Shown here: positions 39,963-48,870 of the stretch, piece after piece
Numbering within the stretch: position 1 is the stretch's first letter
Layout: each line of letters begins with the position of its first letter
Assembly (NCBI GenBank): GCA_023664345.1
Contig: JAMPFQ010000017.1
Location: forward strand, 1-64,000
Length of the DNA: 64,000 nt
Direction: 5' to 3'
Source: Lachnospiraceae bacterium
Lineage (GTDB): Bacteria; Bacillota; Clostridia; Lachnospirales; Lachnospiraceae
The notes under the pieces: model-generated
Told to the model about the DNA's origin: nothing
The model's database searches: none
The model's input: the letters and a program-made list of their open reading frames with translations, nothing else
Made by a program: the position numbers and the translations under genes

Positions 39963-40721
39963 ATGAAGCAATATAAGAAACCTTATGAATTAAAGAATCT
40001 GGCCAAGGATAAGCTGCAGGATAAGTATGGAGCCGCCGTACTGATCCTGTTCCTGTACAACCTGATCGTCAGCTGCGTGTCACTGTTCATCGGCATGCTC
40101 TCCAACATGACCACGGCCACCGCCTATGCCCTGACAGCTTCCCCATCTACTGTCACTGTCATAACCGTGGTATTTGAACTGATCAATGTAGCAGCTGTTA
40201 TCGTTCTCGGCATCATGCAGGTTGGCATCACCCTGTTTTTCTTGAACATTGCCTGCGGGCAGCCTTATGCCACGGCAAACCTGTTTTACGGTTTTAAAAA
40301 TGACTCCGGAAAGTCCCTGGCGCTGTCCGCGGCGGTAGGTCTGTGCAACGCAGTGTGCCTGTATCCCAGCCAGTACTGTCTGTCTGCTTACCTGGATTCC
40401 CGGGACACACAGATGCTTTCCATGGCTTTTATCCTTATGATCGTTGGATTCTGCGTGTATGTTCCCATCTCCCTGGGGCTGTCGCAGGTTTTTTATCTGA
40501 TGTTGGATTATCCTGACCGCACTGCCAAAGAGACGCTGGCTCTTACTTTTCAGGTAATGAAGGGAAATAAACGACGTCTGTTCTACCTGCAGCTAAGCTT
40601 TATTCCCATGATGATCCTGTGTATCTGCAGTTTCGGCATTGGTTTCCTGTGGCTGAACCCTTACATGCAGATGACTTACACATATTTTTTCCTGGATATG
40701 ATGAATCCTGCGGAAAGATGA
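39963..40721 (+). CDS. DUF975-like membrane protein
   Basis: A 252-residue protein with about five to six membrane spans (for example AAVLILFLYNLIVSCVSLFI, VITVVFELINVAAVIVLGIM, ILMIVGFCVYVPISLGLSQV). A starting KNLAKDKLQDKYGAAVLILF and the pattern ETLALTFQVMKGNKRRLFYL fit the DUF975 family of unknown function. It starts 25 nt after the protease-like gene, probably in the same operon. Confidence 0.6.
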   Translation: MKQYKKPYELKNLAKDKLQDKYGAAVLILFLYNLIVSCVSLFIGMLSNMTTATAYALTASPSTVTVITVVFELINVAAVIVLGIMQVGITLFFLNIACGQPYATANLFYGFKNDSGKSLALSAAVGLCNAVCLYPSQYCLSAYLDSRDTQMLSMAFILMIVGFCVYVPISLGLSQVFYLMLDYPDRTAKETLALTFQVMKGNKRRLFYLQLSFIPMMILCICSFGIGFLWLNPYMQMTYTYFFLDMMNPAER

Positions 40722-40741
40722 GCTTCCCGCAGGATTTTCTT
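40704..40741. terminator. Terminator shared by the DUF975-like and prfB genes
   Basis: Arms AATCCTGCGG (40704-40713) and CCGCAGGATT (40727-40736) with T-rich DNA after them; it overlaps the end of the upstream gene and lies at the end of prfB on the other strand, so it may work both ways. Confidence 0.65.
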
Positions 40742-41862
40742 ATTGCTTATTATTGTCTTTCGTATTGATCCATTTCAGATACCCATTGATAAAAGGATCC
40801 AGAGCGCCATCCAGCACCGCGTCCGCGTTGCCTGTCTCCACATCGGTCCTAAGGTCCTTCACCAGCTTATAGGGCTGCAGGACATAGGATCGGATCTGAT
40901 TTCCCCAGCCGATCTCTTTCACCTCTCCCCGGATGTCGGAAAGCTTCTCCACATTTGCCTCCTGCTTCAGCAGATACAGCTTTGCTTTCAGCATCTGCAT
41001 AGCCTTATCCTTATTCTGGAACTGGCTTCGCTCGTTCTGGCACTGTACCACGGTTCCCGTGGGAATATGGGTGATACGGATGGCGGAAGAGGTCTTATTG
41101 ATATGCTGGCCGCCCGCGCCGCTGCTTCGATAGGTATCGATCCGCAGATCTTTCTCCTCGATCTCCACATCCAGGTCTTCCTCGATATCCGGCATCACAT
41201 CCAGGGAAACAAAGGAAGTCTGGCGCTTTCCCTGGGCGTTAAAAGGCGAGATCCTCACCAGCCGGTGCACACCCTTTTCAGACTTCAGGTAGCCGTAAGC
41301 ATTCTCTCCATTGACCTGGAATGTCACCGACTTGATCCCTGCCTCATCGCCGTCCAGATAGTCCAATACCTCCAGTGAAAATCCCTTACGCTCCGCCCAT
41401 CTGGTGTACATGCGGTAAAGCATGCCGCACCAGTCGCAGCTTTCCGTCCCTCCGGCCCCGGCATTCAGCTTCAGGATAGCGTTATTTTTGTCATATTCCT
41501 CCGAAAGCAGGGTTCCGATGCGAAGTTCCTCGAACTCGCTGATAAATTCATCCATCTCGCTCCGGATCTCCGCTGCCATGGAATCATCCTCTTCCTCGTA
41601 GCCCATCTCGATCAGGGTCAGGATATCGTCATACTGTCCGGAAAGCTTGTCGCACTGCTCCACCACATCTTTCAGATTTTTCAGTTCTTTCATTTGCTTG
41701 TTGGAGCGGTCAGGATCGTCCCAGAAACCGGGCGCCTCCATCTCCATCTCCAACTCCTCGATCCGCTTTACCTTATTAGCGAGGTCAAAGTGAATCCCTC
41801 ACTTCCGCCAATGGAGTTTCGTAAGCCTGGATCTCAGACTTCATCTGATCTAATTCTACCAA
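40740..41862 (-). CDS. prfB: Peptide chain release factor 2, with programmed +1 frameshift
   Basis: RF2 is read in two frames. The first starts at the TTG 41862 (MVELDQMKSEIQAYETPLAE..) and reaches codon 25, CTT (41790-41788), before UGA (41787-41785); a +1 slip then gives GAC CTC GCT and the main frame of about 345 residues. AGGGA upstream of CTTTGAC acts as the internal Shine-Dalgarno. SPF (RISPFNA) recognises the stop codon and GGQ (SGAGGQHINK) triggers release. This is auto-regulation, not damage. Confidence 0.95.
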
Positions 41863-41885
41863 TTGCGTCACCCTCTTTCTTATTA

Positions 41886-42026
41886 TAGTTCCGTCTCTGC
41901 ACTACAGCCCCCTTTGTAGGGGGAGCAATTTTCAGATGTAAGAGACCATCTGAAAATTCTCCCGGGGGCTTACGTTCCGAGACTGTTTTAAGCCTATTTT
42001 TAGTTCCGTCTCTGCACTACAGCCCC
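41886..42026. repeat. 26-bp direct repeats flanking an inverted repeat, prfB-secA gap
   Basis: TAGTTCCGTCTCTGCACTAC plus AGCCCC occurs at 41886-41911 and again at 42001-42026, identical, 115 bp apart. Between them lies an inverted repeat, GGGGGAGC + AATTTTCAGATG facing CATCTGAAAATT + CTCCC. It may be a small mobile element or a recombination product, and part of it may end secA transcription. Confidence 0.6.
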
Positions 42027-42036
42027 AAGACTACTC

Positions 42037-44604
42037 TTAGGCCTTACGGCCACAGCACTGCTTATATTTCTTCCCGCTGCCGCAGGGACAGGGATCATTG
42101 GGATAGATCTTGGCGTTTTCACGCTTCACGGGGCCCTTGGGAACGGAATCATCCTTGTTGGTGCCCGTTACCTTTGCCACCTGCTCACGCTCTATCTTCT
42201 GCTCTACCCTGATATGGAATAACAGGCGTACTGTTTCCTCTTTGATGTTCTGAGTCATCTCATCGAACATATCGTAGCCGTTCATCTTATATTCCACCAG
42301 GGGATCCCTCTGTCCATAGGCCTGCAGGCCGATGCCCTGGCGCAGCTGCTCCATATCATCAATGTGATCCATCCATTTACGGTCGATCACTTTCAGCAGG
42401 ATCACACGCTCCAGTTCACGGATCGCCTCCGGCTCGGGGAATTCCGCCTCCTTGCTCTCATAAAGCTTCACGGCCTCTTCTTTCAGCTGCTGTTTCAGGC
42501 TGTTCTTCTTCGGATTCTGAACCCGCTCCGCCGTCACGGGCTGCAGGGGAACAGTGGGAATCAGTAATGTATTCAGTTCGTTGAAATCCCAGTCCGATAC
42601 ATCCGCGTCGTCATTGATGCTGATATCCACTGCATTCTCCGTGATATCCGTGATCATCTTATAGATCACGTCGCGCATACTCTCGCCGTTCAGGACACGG
42701 CGGCGTTCGTCATAGATGATCTCCCTCTGCTCACTCATGACCCGGTCATATTCCAGCAGATTCTTACGGATACCAAAGTTATTGTTCTCTATCTTCTTCT
42801 GCGCGGACTCAATGGCATTGGTCAGCGCCTTGTGTTCGATCTCCTGCCCCTCAGGGATGCCCATGGCGTTGAACATGCCGATCAGCCTCTCGGAACCAAA
42901 CAGCCTCATCAGGTCATCCTGGAGGGAAATATAGAACTTGGACTCTCCCGGATCTCCCTGACGTCCGGAACGCCCTCGCAACTGATTGTCAATACGCCTG
43001 GACTCATGACGCTCGGTGCCGATGATCTTCAGGCCGCCTGCGGCTCTCGCCTCCTCGTCCAGCTTGATATCCGTACCACGCCCCGCCATGTTGGTGGCAA
43101 TGGTAACAGCGCCGTGGATACCGGCATCCGCCACAATCTCCGCCTCCATCTCATGAAACTTGGCGTTCAGCACCTTATGAGAAATCCCTCTCTTCGTGAG
43201 CAGACGGCTGATCTCCTCGCTGGCCTCGATGGTGATGGTGCCCACCAGCACGGGCTGTCCCGTCGCATGGGCAGCTTCCACCGCATCCGCAATGGCGCTC
43301 AGCTTCTCCGCCTTCGTCTTATATACCGCATCCTGCCTGTCCTCACGAATCACGGGACGGTTGGTGGGGATCTCGATCACATCCATTCCGTAAATCTCAC
43401 GGAACTCGTTTTCCTCCGTCAGCGCCGTACCGGTCATCCCGCACTTTTTCGTAAAAAGATTAAAGAAATTCTGGAAAGTAATGGTGGCGAGGGTTTTGCT
43501 CTCCCGCTTTACCTTCACATGCTCCTTGGCCTCGATCGCCTGATGCAGGCCATCGGAATAACGGCGTCCCGGCATGATACGCCCGGTAAACTCGTCTACG
43601 ATCAGCACCTGGTCGTCCTTTACCACATAATCCTGATCCCGGAACATCAGGTTGTGGGCACGCAGCGCCAGGATAATATTGTGCTGGATCTCCAGATTTT
43701 CAGGATCCGCATAGTTTTCAATATGGAAAAACTGCTCCACCTTTTTCACACCGGCCTCGGTCAGATTGATGACCTTATCCTTTTCATTGACGATAAAGTC
43801 TCCCGTCTCCTCCTGCACCACGCCCATGATGGCGTCCATCTTGGTCAGGTTCTGTACATCCGCGCCCCGCTGCATCCTCCGCGCCAGCAGGTCGCACATC
43901 TCATAAAGAGCCGTGGATTTGCCGCTCTGGCCGGAAATGATCAGAGGCGTCCTGGCCTCGTCGATCAGCACCGAGTCCACCTCGTCAATAATGCAGAAAT
44001 GCAGGCCTCTTAAAACAAGCTGCTCCTTATAAATGACCATGTTATCACGCAGATAGTCAAAGCCCAGTTCATTATTGGTCACATAGGTGATATCGCAGTT
44101 ATAGGCTTTCTGGCGCTCCTCGCTGGTCATGCTGTTTAAGACCACGCCCACGGAAAGCCCCAGGAACTCATGCACCTGCCCCATCCACTCTGCGTCACGC
44201 TTCGCCAGATAATCATTGACGGTAACGATATGGACGCCCTTTCCCGCCAGCGCGTTCAGATAAGCAGGGGCGGTAGCGACCAGGGTCTTGCCTTCACCCG
44301 TCTTCATCTCCGCGATACGACCCTGATGCAGGATAATGCCGCCGATCAGCTGCACCCGGTAGTGCTCCATGTTCAGCACCCTCCTTGCCGCCTCCCGCAC
44401 CGTAGCGAAAGCTTCCGGAAGAATGTCATCCAGGGTCTCGCCATCCGCCAGACGCTTCTTATATTCCTCCGTCTTGCCTTTGAGTTCCTCATCAGACAGC
44501 GCCTGCATGGCGGGGCGCAGTTCCTCAATCTTATCGACCAGCGGATAAATACGCTTCAGTTCCCTCTGGCTGTGTGTACCAAATATTTTATCAACAACTT
44601 TCAC
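42037..44604 (-). CDS. secA: Preprotein translocase ATPase SecA
   Basis: An 855-residue SecA. Walker A is [54 protein letters not shown] and a [10 protein letters not shown] segment are the motor motifs. The C terminus has the zinc tail [13 protein letters not shown], preceded by a charged linker, which binds SecB-type or membrane partners. It powers Sec export through SecYEG. It is full length and next to prfB, as in many Firmicutes. Confidence 0.98.
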   Translation of the reverse strand: MKVVDKIFGTHSQRELKRIYPLVDKIEELRPAMQALSDEELKGKTEEYKKRLADGETLDDILPEAFATVREAARRVLNMEHYRVQLIGGIILHQGRIAEMKTGEGKTLVATAPAYLNALAGKGVHIVTVNDYLAKRDAEWMGQVHEFLGLSVGVVLNSMTSEERQKAYNCDITYVTNNELGFDYLRDNMVIYKEQLVLRGLHFCIIDEVDSVLIDEARTPLIISGQSGKSTALYEMCDLLARRMQRGADVQNLTKMDAIMGVVQEETGDFIVNEKDKVINLTEAGVKKVEQFFHIENYADPENLEIQHNIILALRAHNLMFRDQDYVVKDDQVLIVDEFTGRIMPGRRYSDGLHQAIEAKEHVKVKRESKTLATITFQNFFNLFTKKCGMTGTALTEENEFREIYGMDVIEIPTNRPVIREDRQDAVYKTKAEKLSAIADAVEAAHATGQPVLVGTITIEASEEISRLLTKRGISHKVLNAKFHEMEAEIVADAGIHGAVTIATNMAGRGTDIKLDEEARAAGGLKIIGTERHESRRIDNQLRGRSGRQGDPGESKFYISLQDDLMRLFGSERLIGMFNAMGIPEGQEIEHKALTNAIESAQKKIENNNFGIRKNLLEYDRVMSEQREIIYDERRRVLNGESMRDVIYKMITDITENAVDISINDDADVSDWDFNELNTLLIPTVPLQPVTAERVQNPKKNSLKQQLKEEAVKLYESKEAEFPEPEAIRELERVILLKVIDRKWMDHIDDMEQLRQGIGLQAYGQRDPLVEYKMNGYDMFDEMTQNIKEETVRLLFHIRVEQKIEREQVAKVTGTNKDDSVPKGPVKRENAKIYPNDPCPCGSGKKYKQCCGRKA

Positions 44605-44667
44605 TTAGTATTCCATACCTTTCCGTAACAGTCCAGCCTTTGCACCTGCTACTTAAATACACAAAAC

Positions 44668-45738
44668 TTAAAATTTATTGTAGCATATTAAAACCGCAGT
44701 TTCAATACAAAGCTGACGCCACGGCTTTAAGGATTTGTAAACTTTCTGTGAAATTTTCATTTCTGTGTCCTGATCTTCGTGATATTCCAGCATTTCCCCG
44801 CACAGCAGACCGGTATTATCATCCAGGATCAGGCAATATAGCGGTGTTTCGCTTTCTCCCACATAAATATAATAATATTCCACGCTTCCATGGGTCACAT
44901 AGCAGCGCTCATGGACCAGCCTTTCCTGCTCATCATAATAACTCTGCCTGGAAGAATACCATGTTCCGAAGATCATGCCGTTATGCCAGTAATCCCTCTC
45001 CCGCAGAGTGCCGTCCTCCCTGTAAGACCACTCAATCTCCAGGATCTTCTGTATCTCTTTCTTTTCCGTCAGCCAGGGGATCCAGCCCTGGGAAATGTAA
45101 TGTTCCAGCCGCCCGTCCTCCCGATACTGCGCGGACTCCTCGTACTCTTCCGCCTCTCCTTTTCCATCGCCGCCGTAAAAGGAAAAAACGGAATATCTGT
45201 CCGCCTCTATTCCGCCGCTGTCCATAAAATCCGTATAATACCTGTCGTTATTGGAACCGTTAAAAAGGAATCCTTCCAGCTCCATATCTTCACCGGGATA
45301 ATATCGCAGACCGCAGCACAGTCCGGAATTCCAGTCACAGTACAATTCCAGCTGCAAAACGCCGTCTTCCGCAACATATTCAAAATAAGGCTCCTGACCG
45401 TCAAAGCCATATTCACGCAGGAACGCTTCCCTGTCCGCATATTCCCGCACTGCGGCGTTGTCTGCCCTGTGGTCGGTTACGGAAAGGGTGGCTGTAGCAG
45501 AAGTCAGCGTTCCCGCTTCATCGTCCTCCCATTCTCTGTTTCCCGCATTTTTCTCCTTGGACAGCCGGGACCATTTCTGGCAGTCCACCTGTTCCGCAAT
45601 CCCCACCGCTTCGGTCTCCAGCCCGGATGCCGCCTGTCCTGTCCCTGCTTCCCCGGCCTCCGCCGCGCACCCTGTCATTCCCATAGCCAATAGCACCAGT
45701 ATTACAAAAAATATCAGGTGTTGTTTCATGCTCTTCAT
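44668..45738 (-). CDS. Putative secreted lipoprotein
   Basis: About 356 residues from the ATG at 45738 (a second start is 3 codons later). The lipoprotein signal MKQHLIFFVILVLLAMGMTGC has its acceptor Cys near residue 24, followed by an Ala/Gly/Glu-rich linker. The rest is beta-rich with a repeated tyrosine-rich pattern (GREDGRLEHY-like, SYREDGTLRERDYWHNGMIF) suggesting MORN-like or toxin-immunity type repeats. I do not recognise the family. It begins 50 nt after the phosphodiesterase gene's end. Confidence 0.6.
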   Translation of the reverse strand: MKSMKQHLIFFVILVLLAMGMTGCAAEAGEAGTGQAASGLETEAVGIAEQVDCQKWSRLSKEKNAGNREWEDDEAGTLTSATATLSVTDHRADNAAVREYADREAFLREYGFDGQEPYFEYVAEDGVLQLELYCDWNSGLCCGLRYYPGEDMELEGFLFNGSNNDRYYTDFMDSGGIEADRYSVFSFYGGDGKGEAEEYEESAQYREDGRLEHYISQGWIPWLTEKKEIQKILEIEWSYREDGTLRERDYWHNGMIFGTWYSSRQSYYDEQERLVHERCYVTHGSVEYYYIYVGESETPLYCLILDDNTGLLCGEMLEYHEDQDTEMKISQKVYKSLKPWRQLCIETAVLICYNKF

Positions 45739-45788
45739 CTCTGACCGCACCCCCTGCCATACCGCCGTACTCTGCATAGAGACCCTGT

Positions 45789-46487
45789 CTACAGGTCTTT
45801 CAACTCCATCCGGTTCAGGATACCATCCACATCCACGCCGGGATGGGTGGCATAGATCCGGCATATCTGCTCCACAAGCGCCCTGTCCGCCCCCACCTTG
45901 CCGGCGATCTCAGCCACTCCCTTTCCTACTTTCATCTCCTTGATGATCCTGCGTATCAGCCGATCCATTTCTTTCTGCGGGAAAGCGCCGGACATCTCCA
46001 CATCCGCAGTCCGGGGCAGGCAGTCTATCCTCTCCACCTCAAAACGATGTTCCTCCGGAAAAAGCGTCAGCGCCATCATGGTGACGGGAAGCCGAAAACG
46101 CCTTGGGCCACAGCTTCCCGGATTCAGGTATGTGATGCCTCTCTCTGTTTTTTCTTCATACTTATGTGAGTGCCCGCAGATCACGAAATCCGCATCCGAC
46201 AGCTCCGCCCTGATATATTTTTTATTGTGTACCATATAGAAGCGAAAGCCGTATAACTCCGTCTCCAGTTCCATGGGCAATTCCTCCGCCCACTCCTGAT
46301 CCACATTGCCCCGTACCGCGTATGTTTGGGCGATCTCCCTGAGCCTGGAAAGGATCTCCGGCTTTCCCACGTCCCCGGCGTGCAGGATCGCCTCACAGGT
46401 CTCCAGAACGCGGACACATTCCGGTCTCAGAAGTCCGTGTGTGTCCGAAATAACGGCAACCCGGTGCGCTCTCGTCAGCCACTCCAT
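45789..46487 (-). CDS. YfcE/MJ0936-type metallophosphoesterase
   Basis: A 232-residue protein with all calcineurin-like motifs: SDTHG, HAGDVG, RGNVD, MVHNKK and CGHSHK near residue 105. The last about 55 residues add a helical extension (EVEMSGAFPQKEMDRLIRRI-type) beyond the usual length of about 165. The start overlaps the membrane gene's stop. Likely a cyclic or phosphodiester phosphodiesterase; substrate unknown. Confidence 0.8.
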   Translation of the reverse strand: MEWLTRAHRVAVISDTHGLLRPECVRVLETCEAILHAGDVGKPEILSRLREIAQTYAVRGNVDQEWAEELPMELETELYGFRFYMVHNKKYIRAELSDADFVICGHSHKYEEKTERGITYLNPGSCGPRRFRLPVTMMALTLFPEEHRFEVERIDCLPRTADVEMSGAFPQKEMDRLIRRIIKEMKVGKGVAEIAGKVGADRALVEQICRIYATHPGVDVDGILNRMELKDL

Positions 46488-46912
46488 TATGTCCCCTCTT
46501 CTTCCACCTTTTTGCAGAATACGATACTCAGAACAGCCACCACCACATGCAGCAGCGAACTTACCGATAAATTCCCTGTGATCACTTTTAGCAGAGTATC
46601 AATACCGTAGATCACGATCAATGCGATGGCAGGGATCTGGCATAATCTGATGCTCCCCTTTCCGTCGGAGAACCGGAATCCGCAGATCCCCGCCAGCATA
46701 TCCAACAGAGCCAGCATCAGAAACAATACCGCCAGCAGAATGAATATAGAGTCTTTTATGGGGCCGAAAAGTCCCTGATAAGATTCCAGCATTGCTGCGA
46801 TCTCCTCTTTCGCCAGCACAGACGCTGCCAATATGGCCAGGCCTCCCAGAATATCACCTACCCCATATACTATTAATATTGCACTCGTTATTTTAAGTTT
46901 ATTGCCCGGCAT
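46487..46912 (-). CDS. Small integral membrane protein
   Basis: A 141-residue protein with four likely spans (ILIVYGVGDILGGLAILAAS, FILLAVLFLMLALLDMLAGI, IPAIALIVIYGIDTLLKVI, LLHVVVAVLSIVFC). It overlaps the phosphodiesterase start by 1 bp. No family recognised. Confidence 0.6.
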   Translation of the reverse strand: MPGNKLKITSAILIVYGVGDILGGLAILAASVLAKEEIAAMLESYQGLFGPIKDSIFILLAVLFLMLALLDMLAGICGFRFSDGKGSIRLCQIPAIALIVIYGIDTLLKVITGNLSVSSLLHVVVAVLSIVFCKKVEEEGT

Positions 46913-47006
46913 ACCTTTTTCCTCCCTCAGTTTTAATCAAATACCTGTATTGATTTTACCATAGTTTGCCCTGAATGTCATCAAAACCATATTTTTAAAT
47001 TTCCTG

Positions 47007-47035
47007 TTGACAACTCCTGATTTCTCTGGTATGCT
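47007..47035 (+). promoter_or_regulatory. Promoter of the tyrS T-box transcript
   Basis: TTGACA (47007-47012), 17 nt, TATGCT (47030-47035). Transcription would start near 47,041, ahead of the T-box leader. Confidence 0.75.
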
Positions 47036-47040
47036 GACTT

Positions 47041-47411
47041 CACAATTTCATAGTCAAGCAATTGATTTAGAAAGGCAATGACAAGAACAAGTAGCACACA
47101 GTGAAACATACAGAAAGCTGCCGGTCGATGAGAGGCGCATGGGAAGCGGTGTGTGAATACATCTTTGAGCTTCGCACCGAATACTGTTCATGGTATCGGA
47201 CAGTCAGTAGGCTGCGACGGTTCCCGCATCCGTTATCGTGCTAGAGTATAAACCCGGTAATTATACCCGCTGATTTTCCATACAAACGACAGCGTCAATG
47301 CAACAACGGGGCGTACTCGAAGAGGCCGCCGGGCGTGAGCCTGGCAGTGAACATCAGGTGGTATCACGAGACATTATGACTCTCGTCCTTTTGAAGGACG
47401 GGAGTTTTTTG
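47041..47411 (+). ncRNA. T-box leader (tyrosine) upstream of tyrS
   Basis: A leader of about 370 nt before tyrS with an AGTGAAACATACAGAAAGC-type stem I part, a specifier candidate TAC in GAATACTG (around 47,180), the T-box core AGGTGGTATCACGAGA (about 47,356-47,371), and a terminator, CTCGTCCTT facing AAGGACGGGAG, then TTTTTT (47,382-47,410). Uncharged tRNA-Tyr should stabilise the antiterminator and allow tyrS transcription. Bases 46,913-47,006 hold nothing else that I can name. Confidence 0.88.
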
Positions 47412-47529
47412 TTTCCGTTTACAATGATGGAAAAAGCCATGCCTTCAGCCCAATTACGAATACCGCGAGAATAAAACATCTCATTGCCTGCAGCGGATAC
47501 CTGATTACATGAAAGGAGACAGCAACACA

Positions 47530-48828
47530 ATGAACACAACAAACACAACACAGCAAAAAGCAGAACAGCCAAACATGGAACCGCACAATGCCATGCCGGA
47601 GGACACAGCGCCTCTACAGGCTCAGGTCGCACATCAGCTTCGCATCATCAAACAGGGCTCCGCAAATCTGATCGGAGAGGAAGACCTGAAAAAGAAACTG
47701 GAGCGGAGCGTCCTCACCAAAACCCCGCTGAAGATCAAATTCGGCATGGACCCCAGCGCCCCCGACCTGCATCTGGGGCATGCCGTGGCGCTTCGCAAAT
47801 TAAAGCAGCTTCAGGATCTGGGGCACACCGTGATCATCATTGTGGGCGACTTTACGGGAAAGATCGGCGACCCCACCGGAAAAAGCAAGGGCAGGAACGC
47901 TTTGACGGACGCGGAAGTACTGCGAAACGCCCAGACCTACCAGGAACAGGTATTCCACATCCTGGACAGGGAAAAGACCATCGTACGCTACAACGGCGAA
48001 TGGCTGGAACTGCTGCAGCTGGATCAGGTGCTGAAGCTTGCGTCCACCATCACTGTGGCGCGGATGCTGGAACGGGACGACTTTCAGACCCGGTTCCGCA
48101 ATAATACCCCCATCGGGCTACATGAATTTTTTTACCCGCTGATGCAGGCATATGATTCCGTGGAGATAGAAGCGGATCTCGAGCTGGGCGGCACAGACCA
48201 GACCTTTAACATCCTCATGGGCAGAAGCCTTCAGAAAGACATGGGGCAGGAGCCTCAGGCGGCGCTGTTCATGCCCCTTTTGGAGGGAACGGACGGCGTG
48301 GAAAAAATGAGCAAGAGCCTGGGCAATTACATCGGCATCTACGAGGATGCCAGAACCATATTTCAGAAGACCATGCAGATACCGGACAACATGATCGTCA
48401 AATATTTTGAACTGGCTACGGATATCCTGCCGGAAGAACTGGACCGGGTCAAAGCCGAACTGGAAAACGGCTGCAATCCCAGGGATATCAAGCTGCGGCT
48501 GGCGAAAACGGTGACTTCCCTGTACCATACTGCCCAGGAGGCAGAGGATGCAAGAGACTTTTTCATACAGGCATTTTCCAAAAGGGAGATTCCTGACCAG
48601 GCGGATACATTGTCCGTACCCTTTGGCCAGGGAAAGTTTTCAGACTACATCCGACCCCTGGTGGCAGCAGGCTATGCCGCCAGCGGAGGCGAACTGCGCA
48701 GGATGGTGGCGCAGGGCGGCATCCGGAAAAACGGCACGCAGCTGGAAAACGTGGATGAACTTATCAACTCCGGTGATGTGCTCCGGATCGGAAAACGCAG
48801 ATTTGTTAAAATAACATATGATATGTGA
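47530..48828 (+). CDS. tyrS: Tyrosyl-tRNA synthetase
   Basis: About 432 residues from the ATG at 47530 (AAAGGAGA ahead). The HIGH-like motif is DLHLGH in FGMDPSAPDLHLGHAV, the second is KMSKSLGNYIG, and a C-terminal S4 domain (LRRMVAQGGIRKNGTQLENV) follows. This is the second tyrosyl-synthetase type (TyrZ-like), common in Firmicutes. It is preceded by a T-box. An extra polar N-terminal tail of about 30 residues is rich in Thr, Asn and Gln. Confidence 0.96.
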   Translation: MNTTNTTQQKAEQPNMEPHNAMPEDTAPLQAQVAHQLRIIKQGSANLIGEEDLKKKLERSVLTKTPLKIKFGMDPSAPDLHLGHAVALRKLKQLQDLGHTVIIIVGDFTGKIGDPTGKSKGRNALTDAEVLRNAQTYQEQVFHILDREKTIVRYNGEWLELLQLDQVLKLASTITVARMLERDDFQTRFRNNTPIGLHEFFYPLMQAYDSVEIEADLELGGTDQTFNILMGRSLQKDMGQEPQAALFMPLLEGTDGVEKMSKSLGNYIGIYEDARTIFQKTMQIPDNMIVKYFELATDILPEELDRVKAELENGCNPRDIKLRLAKTVTSLYHTAQEAEDARDFFIQAFSKREIPDQADTLSVPFGQGKFSDYIRPLVAAGYAASGGELRRMVAQGGIRKNGTQLENVDELINSGDVLRIGKRRFVKITYDM

Positions 48829-48832
48829 TTTC

Positions 48833-48866
48833 AGCGGGTGCATCCGTTCCGCCGGATACACCCGCT
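48833..48866. terminator. Terminator-like hairpin between tyrS and the AAA-ATPase gene
   Basis: Arms AGCGGGTG-ATCCG and CGGAT-CACCCGCT around TTCCGC with weak T-content after. Both genes converge here (tyrS plus, AAA-ATPase minus), so it may serve both. Confidence 0.6.
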
Positions 48867-48870
48867 ATAT

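Noticed and set aside
40740..41862. prfB disrupted by a stop codon
   Set aside because: CTT TGA C with upstream AGGGA is the classic programmed +1 site, so the gene is functional.
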